A stretch of DNA of 10,609 nucleotides from Microcaldota archaeon. Lineage in GTDB: Archaea; Micrarchaeota; Micrarchaeia; Anstonellales; VGKX01. The notes below the pieces were generated by a model that saw only the letters and a list, made by a program, of their open reading frames with translations, was not told where the DNA came from and did not search any database. Positions 7,079 through 10,609 of the stretch are shown piece by piece. Position numbers and translations under genes: made by a program. Every line of letters begins with the position of its first letter. Within the stretch, counting starts at the first letter, position 1. The stretch lies in NCBI GenBank assembly GCA_021823945.1, contig JAKALW010000021.1, positions 1 through 10,609 on the forward strand, read 5' to 3'.

Positions 7079-7238
7079 GCGGGGGGAATCATGAAATCAA
7101 GGAATCTATATTTCGCCATAGGCGAAATGTCAGAAGCATGTCGCAAAGCGACATGTTCTAAACTGAAGGGGGGCGATGAACTTTTTGCCATACAAAAAGT
7201 TCAGACTTGCCCGGAAGGGCAAGTAGAAACCCCCCTGC
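7079..7238. other. Cluster of four strong hairpins, possible structured RNA or MITE-like element
   Basis: Four inverted repeats lie within 160 bp. H1: 8 bp, 7110-7117 with 7121-7128, loop ATA. H2: CATGTCGC with GCGACATG (7137-7144/7148-7155, loop AAA), extended by AGAA/TTCT across one bulged G. H3: 11 perfect bp, 7177-7187 with 7193-7203, loop CCATA. H4: ACTTGCCC/GGGCAAGT (7205-7212/7217-7224) capped by a GGAA (GNRA) loop. An AGGGGGG/CCCCCCT stem (7167-7173/7230-7236) encloses H3 and H4 as a three-way junction. A second G-run, GCGGGGGG (7079-7086), can pair instead with CCCCCC-T-GC (7230-7238) and would bracket the whole element. GCCATA recurs at the loops of H1 and H3. There is no convincing ORF. 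The strand of any RNA is not determined; on the minus strand it lies between the tRNA and the Asn-synthase-like gene. Confidence 0.7.
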
Positions 7239-7249
7239 GGTTTGTCTAA

Positions 7250-7324
7250 CGGGCCCGGAGGGATTTGAACCCTCGACCTTCACCTTAGGAGGGTGCCGCG
7301 CTATCCAGGCTGCGCTACGGGCCC
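7250..7324 (-). tRNA. tRNA-Arg (anticodon CCU)
   Basis: On the minus strand the acceptor stem GGGCCCG/CGGGCCC is fully paired, with TA at positions 8-9. The D arm is GCGC/GCGC around a loop containing GG. The anticodon loop CTCCTAA gives anticodon CCU, which reads AGG. The variable loop has 5 nt, and the T arm is GAGGG-TTCAAAT-CCCTC. The discriminator is G at 7250; CCA is not encoded. The outermost anticodon-stem pair appears to be a G-A mismatch (27-43), the only irregularity. There is no intron. A TATA-like element lies about 29-36 bp upstream. Confidence 0.96.
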
Positions 7325-7352
7325 AAAAATGATGCATGCTATGCCTGTCCGT

Positions 7353-7360
7353 TATAATTC
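7353..7360 (-). promoter_or_regulatory. TATA-like box of the tRNA-Arg gene
   Basis: AATTATAA on the minus strand lies 29-36 bp before the mature tRNA 5' end, so transcription would start near 7330 with a leader of about 5 nt. It abuts the promoter of the divergent operon. Confidence 0.5.
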
Positions 7361-7380
7361 TTTATAAATAAGTTTATAAG
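7361..7380 (+). promoter_or_regulatory. Tandem TATA boxes of the phosphoribosyltransferase operon
   Basis: There are two AT-rich candidates: TTTATAAATA (7361-7370) and TTTATAAG (7373-7380). The first would start transcription near 7391, the second near the ATG at 7401 and so almost leaderless. A GAGGT ribosome-site-like sequence at 7384-7388 would be included only if transcription began further upstream, for example from the TTATAATT at 7352-7359. Which one is used is not settled by the sequence. Confidence 0.6.
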
Positions 7381-7400
7381 GATGAGGTAGATTTAACTTC

Positions 7401-7865
7401 ATGGCAAAACAAGTGGCAAAAATCAGCTGGGAAAATCTCGATTCCCTTTGCGATAGCCTTGCCGTGTCCATCAGGACCTCCAAGTGCAAATATGACATAA
7501 TGGTTGCAATTGCCAGGGGCGGGTTCGTCCCTGCCAGGATATTGTCAGACAGGCTCTCCTTCAGGAACCTTACGAGCATGAGCATGGTATTCTACGAATA
7601 TGACAAGAGCCATGAAAATCCTGTCATAACATATTTCGACCCCGCCTGCGTGAAAGGCAAAAATGTCCTGATTGTCGATGACGTGTCAGACAGCGGCAAG
7701 AGCCTGATTCTTGCCAAAAAAGCCATCCTCAATGCTGGCGCGGTCTCGGTTTTGACTGCCACTGTGCATATTAAGCCAGGCACGCAATTCATACCTGATT
7801 TTTATGCCGCATCAGAGGCAGGCTGGATTGAATATCCCTGGGAGCCGCGCGAGGCTGGCAAATGA
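7401..7865 (+). CDS. Purine-type (XGPRT-like) phosphoribosyltransferase
   Basis: This 154-residue protein has the type I phosphoribosyltransferase fold signatures: IARGGFVPA (37-45) and the PRPP-binding loop VLIVDDVSDSGKS (89-101). The C-terminal GWIEYPWE (141-148) matches the aromatic-rich end of small archaeal xanthine/guanine or hypoxanthine transferases (COG2236 type). It should join a free purine base to PRPP to give a nucleotide, in cytosolic salvage; the preferred base cannot be read from the sequence. Length is normal for the family. It is the first gene of an apparent operon. Its TGA overlaps the GAGGT ribosome site of the next gene, suggesting translational coupling. The string TGAGGTAGATT occurs just before both this gene and the next. 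Confidence 0.85.
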   Translation: MAKQVAKISWENLDSLCDSLAVSIRTSKCKYDIMVAIARGGFVPARILSDRLSFRNLTSMSMVFYEYDKSHENPVITYFDPACVKGKNVLIVDDVSDSGKSLILAKKAILNAGAVSVLTATVHIKPGTQFIPDFYAASEAGWIEYPWEPREAGK

Positions 7866-7868
7866 GGT
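7864..7868 (+). promoter_or_regulatory. Ribosome binding site of the DUF2085 gene, overlapping the upstream stop
   Basis: GAGGT shares its first two bases with the TGA of the phosphoribosyltransferase gene and lies 9 nt before the ATG at 7878. This supports the chosen start and couples translation of the two genes. Confidence 0.65.
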
Positions 7869-7877
7869 AGATTCCCA

Positions 7878-8549
7878 ATGAAACATCCCAATGCTGTATA
7901 TTACGCAGTGCTCCTGTCAATGCTGGTGTTCAATTTCCTTATTTTTGCCACTCCGCTCCTCGCCATGGCGCATTCCCCTTTGGCGGGCCCGCTGTACACA
8001 GGTTTTGCGGCAACGTGCCATCAACTCGACTCCAGGTCCCTTTGCGTTTATGGGGGCGGGCCGCACGAGTTTTTCCACATTGATTCGTGCACGCCCGTGG
8101 AAAGCACGCTTGTGCTTGGTAGGCACCAAGTCATATTCAATGGCAACAGCATGGGATACAAGATTCCTGTCTGCTCAAGGGACATTGCGATTTACCTGGC
8201 AATGCTTATCGGGATTATGCTCTACCCTTTCCTGTACAAGCTGGATTCCCAGCACATGCCCAACAAATGGATACTTGTGGCAGCGGCAATACCCATCGGG
8301 CTTGACGGCGGCATCCAACTCCTTTCAGATGTGGGGTTAATCCCGTTCACCTACGAGAGCACAAACACCATCCGCCTGCTCACTGGCGCAGTTGTCGGCA
8401 TTGTGATTCCATTCTACCTTATTCCCGTGTTGAACATAATTTATCATTCCCTGGCATTTGACAAAAAGAATGTCAATCAGGGCGGCAGTGGACAAAATTC
8501 AGCTCCAAAGCGCGGCAAAGCCCACTCTGAGCCAAAAAAGAAGAGATAA
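7878..8549 (+). CDS. DUF2085-family integral membrane protein
   Basis: This 223-residue protein has about four hydrophobic segments (7-31, 103-121, 130-150, 165-190). It carries the motifs I associate with DUF2085: CHQLDSRSLC (47-56), VCSRD at the edge of the second helix (98-102), and DGGIQLLS followed by ESTNTIRLLTG (143-170). The conserved Cys and His suggest a metal or redox site in the family, but the function is not established. The last 30 residues are hydrophilic and strongly basic (KKKR end), probably a cytoplasmic tail. It lies 12 nt after the phosphoribosyltransferase gene and 2 nt before the next gene, so co-expression is very likely. DUF2085 proteins are found in both archaea and bacteria. 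Confidence 0.75.
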   Translation: MKHPNAVYYAVLLSMLVFNFLIFATPLLAMAHSPLAGPLYTGFAATCHQLDSRSLCVYGGGPHEFFHIDSCTPVESTLVLGRHQVIFNGNSMGYKIPVCSRDIAIYLAMLIGIMLYPFLYKLDSQHMPNKWILVAAAIPIGLDGGIQLLSDVGLIPFTYESTNTIRLLTGAVVGIVIPFYLIPVLNIIYHSLAFDKKNVNQGGSGQNSAPKRGKAHSEPKKKR

Positions 8550-8551
8550 CC

Positions 8552-9298
8552 ATGAAATGTTATTACCATCCAGATGAGGATGCGGTTGGCGTCTGCTCCA
8601 ACTGCTTCAAGGCAATATGCAAAAAGGACGCGTTCGAGCGCGGCGGCAAGCTGGTTTGCAAGACATGCGCGCTGGCAATGGCGTCAGCCCCAGCCCCGCC
8701 TGCATATGCGCCTGCCAGGCCTGCCGCCCAGCAGCGCAGGCCATCCTCACGGCAAAAAATTGCATTTGACGCTTTCAAGTCCGCCCTTGCCCGCGGGTCA
8801 AACCTGCTTTTCCCGCACAGTTCTTCCATCCAGGTGAAAAACGAGGAATGGGGCGAGATTATCGTGCCAATATTTTTCGGCGGCATGATTGGCGGGCTTT
8901 TCGCTGGCTTCCCGGCAATCAACCTGCTCGTGTTTGTGACAGTCCCCTTTGGCGTGGGCTTGTCGCTTGCTTTCCTGCGCGCCGAGGAGAAGTTCGAATA
9001 CGCGGTGAGCGCGCATGACGGCGTGAAAATCGGCATACTTTCCGCGCTTGTTATGGTGCTTGTGGGCGCGGTCGTCGGCCTGCTTTTCAATATGATCTTG
9101 TCCCAGCAGGTCTTCAATTACGTCCTGGCAAGGTTCCCCAGCCTCACATACGCGCAGGCTGACGCGTGGGTTAGCCTGATTGGCCTGGACCCGCACCTTG
9201 AACTGCCTTTATTGCAATTGAGGTTTTTCGCAACACTTGTGATTTACCCCGCCATAGGCGCGCTTTCAGGCGGCTTTTTCGCGAAGAAAATGAGATGA
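8552..9298 (+). CDS. B-box-like zinc-finger membrane protein
   Basis: This 248-residue protein opens with a compact zinc-binding pattern: C3-x2-H6-x8-C15-x2-C18-x4-C23-x2-D26-x9-C36-x2-C39, matching the B-box type (CxxH...CxxC...CxxD...CxxC). A Pro/Ala/Arg linker (44-66) and an amphipathic region follow, then about four membrane helices (102-122, 124-142, 158-180, 224-244). An N-terminal B-box-like finger on a Yip1- or DUF-type membrane domain is a recurring archaeal and bacterial arrangement of unknown function; a protein-binding role for the finger on the cytoplasmic face is inferred. The ATG follows the previous stop by 2 nt with only a weak purine-rich site, so translation probably depends on the upstream gene. 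I cannot name the membrane domain with confidence. Confidence 0.75.
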   Translation: MKCYYHPDEDAVGVCSNCFKAICKKDAFERGGKLVCKTCALAMASAPAPPAYAPARPAAQQRRPSSRQKIAFDAFKSALARGSNLLFPHSSSIQVKNEEWGEIIVPIFFGGMIGGLFAGFPAINLLVFVTVPFGVGLSLAFLRAEEKFEYAVSAHDGVKIGILSALVMVLVGAVVGLLFNMILSQQVFNYVLARFPSLTYAQADAWVSLIGLDPHLELPLLQLRFFATLVIYPAIGALSGGFFAKKMR

Positions 9299-9300
9299 TT
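9292..9300 (+). promoter_or_regulatory. Ribosome binding site supporting a TTG start
   Basis: GAGATGATT resembles the archaeal ideal GGAGGTGATC and ends 4 nt before TTG at 9305. It overlaps the end and stop of the preceding gene. It decides the start of the next gene, since the ATG at 9295 opens only an 11-codon frame. Confidence 0.55.
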
Positions 9301-9304
9301 ACCT

Positions 9305-10609
9305 TTGGCACCACACGCGCATTTTGCTAAACGCGCCGCCTTGGCATTATTCATCGCATTCCTATCATCCGGCGCCTTGTTCGCAGCATATTCCAATGAC
9401 GTGTCGTTCCATCTCGCGGACATTTCGGGAAATCCGGTCGAGGGCGCGATTGTCAGCGGGTCATACCAAAACCAGATAGCCGCCTCATGTTCTGACGGCG
9501 TTTTTTCCGTGGTGACAGATTCAGGAGGCAATGCCAGCATCCATCTGGAAAACAAGGTGACAGGCGACCAGTTTTGCGGCAATATCTCTTATTCATTGTC
9601 CTATCTCGGGCAAAGCATTGGCAGCGGAAGCCTTGAGGCTAATGAATCCGGCAATTTCAGCGGCGCTGCCCTGGTTATAGCAATGCGGTTGAGCAATTTT
9701 ACTGTCTTTGTTGTTGATTATGCCGGAAATCCCCTGCCCGGCGCTGCTGTCTATCTGCAGCAGCCAATAACGGCGCAGAGGGTTGCAGACGCTGGAGGGA
9801 AAGCTGTTTTTTTCCTGCCCGCGGGCGTGCAAAAGAGCGCGTTCGCAGAGTACCAGAACGTCTCATCCCATGGCGTGACGTCTTCGGGCTCGCTTGAAAT
9901 CCGGGTCCAGAACTTCTACTCCAATATCACTGTCAATGTCACTGACACGCTTGGCATGCCCCTCCCCAACGCGACCGTGGCGCTAAAACCGGATTACACT
10001 GTTGCAAGCCAGTATGTTACGAATTCAAAAGGGCTTGTTTTCGTGCCTTACGTGCACGGGAACTCCGCAGTAATAACCGCCGCGTACCATGGTATGCAGA
10101 AGCTCCTGGCGGTGCCAATAATTTCCCGGAACGCGACCTATGATTTCGTTTTCCAGACATCTCTCTCTGTCGAGGTGGTGTCCAAATTCACGCTTGGCGG
10201 CGGATGCTACATGTATTATGTCAGGGCGTCCGACGCCTATGACGGGGACCTCAAGTCCGCAAGCGCCGCTTACTTCACCGACAAGGGTAATATCGCGGTG
10301 CCGCTGTCAAAGAAAGGCAGCATGTGGGCAGGAAAGATATGCCCGGCTGCAAGCGGCAGGCTGTCCCTCATAGCCCCATACAAGGGCAATACGCTTGTCT
10401 ATGACCTGGATTACATTTACCTATCGACAGATTCGCCGCCTTCCCCAGGCCCGAAGGGTTCCGCGCAAAATTCCGGGAGCGGGGCGTCGGGCTTGGGCGA
10501 ATTGCTCTCTTTTGTGCCCAAAATGGACATTTCCGCAGTGGACCCGTCGCTGATCTACGTATTCAGCCTGTCTGTTTACCTGGCGGTGCTGGCAATCCTA
10601 ATCATTTTC
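9305..10609 (+). CDS. Secreted beta-sandwich repeat protein with C-terminal membrane helix, 3' truncated
   Basis: The frame is open from TTG at 9305 to the window edge (435 codons). The TTG is chosen because a ribosome site precedes it and it opens a signal peptide (basic AKR at 8-10, hydrophobic ALALFIAFLSSGALFAA to about 28). Three repeats of the carboxypeptidase-regulatory / invasin-like type follow, marked by DISGNPVEGAIV (39-50), DYAGNPLPGAAV (138-149) and DTLGMPLPNATV (214-225), each with a turn such as DAGGKAVF or NSKGLVFV. Residues 285-375 form another beta-rich region with two Cys (301, 346). After a Pro/Gly/Ser linker (378-398), a hydrophobic segment begins near 416 and runs into the edge, probably a membrane anchor. 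NxS/T sequons are common. It is the fourth gene of the operon, 6 nt after the zinc-finger protein. The cargo or ligand is unknown. Confidence 0.8.
   Translation, partial: MAPHAHFAKRAALALFIAFLSSGALFAAYSNDVSFHLADISGNPVEGAIVSGSYQNQIAASCSDGVFSVVTDSGGNASIHLENKVTGDQFCGNISYSLSYLGQSIGSGSLEANESGNFSGAALVIAMRLSNFTVFVVDYAGNPLPGAAVYLQQPITAQRVADAGGKAVFFLPAGVQKSAFAEYQNVSSHGVTSSGSLEIRVQNFYSNITVNVTDTLGMPLPNATVALKPDYTVASQYVTNSKGLVFVPYVHGNSAVITAAYHGMQKLLAVPIISRNATYDFVFQTSLSVEVVSKFTLGGGCYMYYVRASDAYDGDLKSASAAYFTDKGNIAVPLSKKGSMWAGKICPAASGRLSLIAPYKGNTLVYDLDYIYLSTDSPPSPGPKGSAQNSGSGASGLGELLSFVPKMDISAVDPSLIYVFSLSVYLAVLAILIIF

Noticed and set aside
7079..7238. CRISPR array
   Set aside because: The region holds inverted, not direct, repeats with no regular spacer pattern, and no cas genes are nearby.
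7250..7324. tRNA-Arg as an integration (att) site for a mobile element
   Set aside because: No direct repeat of the tRNA 3' end was found elsewhere in the window, and no integrase or recombinase gene is present.
8563..9117. Minus-strand open frame of 184 codons opposite the zinc-finger gene
   Set aside because: It is antisense to a well-supported gene with clear Cys/His spacing and membrane helices; it has no domain signature and no ribosome site.
9295..9330. ATG at 9295 (overlapping the stop) as the start of the last gene
   Set aside because: It meets TAA after 11 codons in a different frame from the signal peptide.

Overview
The window reads as archaeal, most likely DPANN (Micrarchaeota/Diapherotrites-type). 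The sequence support is TATA-box promoters at the spacing expected of archaea, one of them placing the start site at or next to the initiation codon; a tRNA-Arg(CCU) with a promoter diverging from the neighbouring operon; short archaeal gene types (a stand-alone Asn-synthase domain protein and a small XGPRT-like phosphoribosyltransferase); and large secreted, Asn-X-Ser/Thr-rich proteins with LamG domains. The phylum is inference; the archaeal assignment is firmer.

Left part (1-6117, + strand): a surface-protein locus. A 5'-truncated LamG protein (at least 918 aa) ends in two paired modules, here called A and B. After its stop codon come three decayed copies of the last 10-16 codons, spaced 47-48 bp apart. 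A TATA box then drives a secreted Gly-rich beta-repeat protein (641 aa). It is followed 18 nt later by a 377-aa secreted protein that consists of a signal peptide plus modules A and B, so it is a paralogue of the C-terminal third of the first protein. None of the three has a C-terminal membrane anchor, and the conserved A+B tail may be what attaches them to the cell surface.

Middle (6118-7324, - strand): a convergent T-rich boundary, a stand-alone asparagine-synthase-like PP-loop protein, a 160-bp region packed with strong hairpins, and tRNA-Arg(CCU). The hairpin region is the least explained stretch of the window.

Right part (7340-10609, + strand): a tight operon made of a purine-type phosphoribosyltransferase, a DUF2085 membrane protein, a B-box-like zinc-finger membrane protein with four predicted helices, and a secreted protein with three beta-sandwich repeats that starts at TTG and runs off the window. 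Gaps are 12, 2 and 6 nt. Promoters for the operon and for the tRNA lie back to back at 7350-7380.

The genes do not form one evident pathway. The window joins a cell-envelope display locus to a housekeeping stretch. The points most worth following are the tandem relic tails, the A+B tail module, the domain nested inside a LamG domain, and the hairpin cluster.
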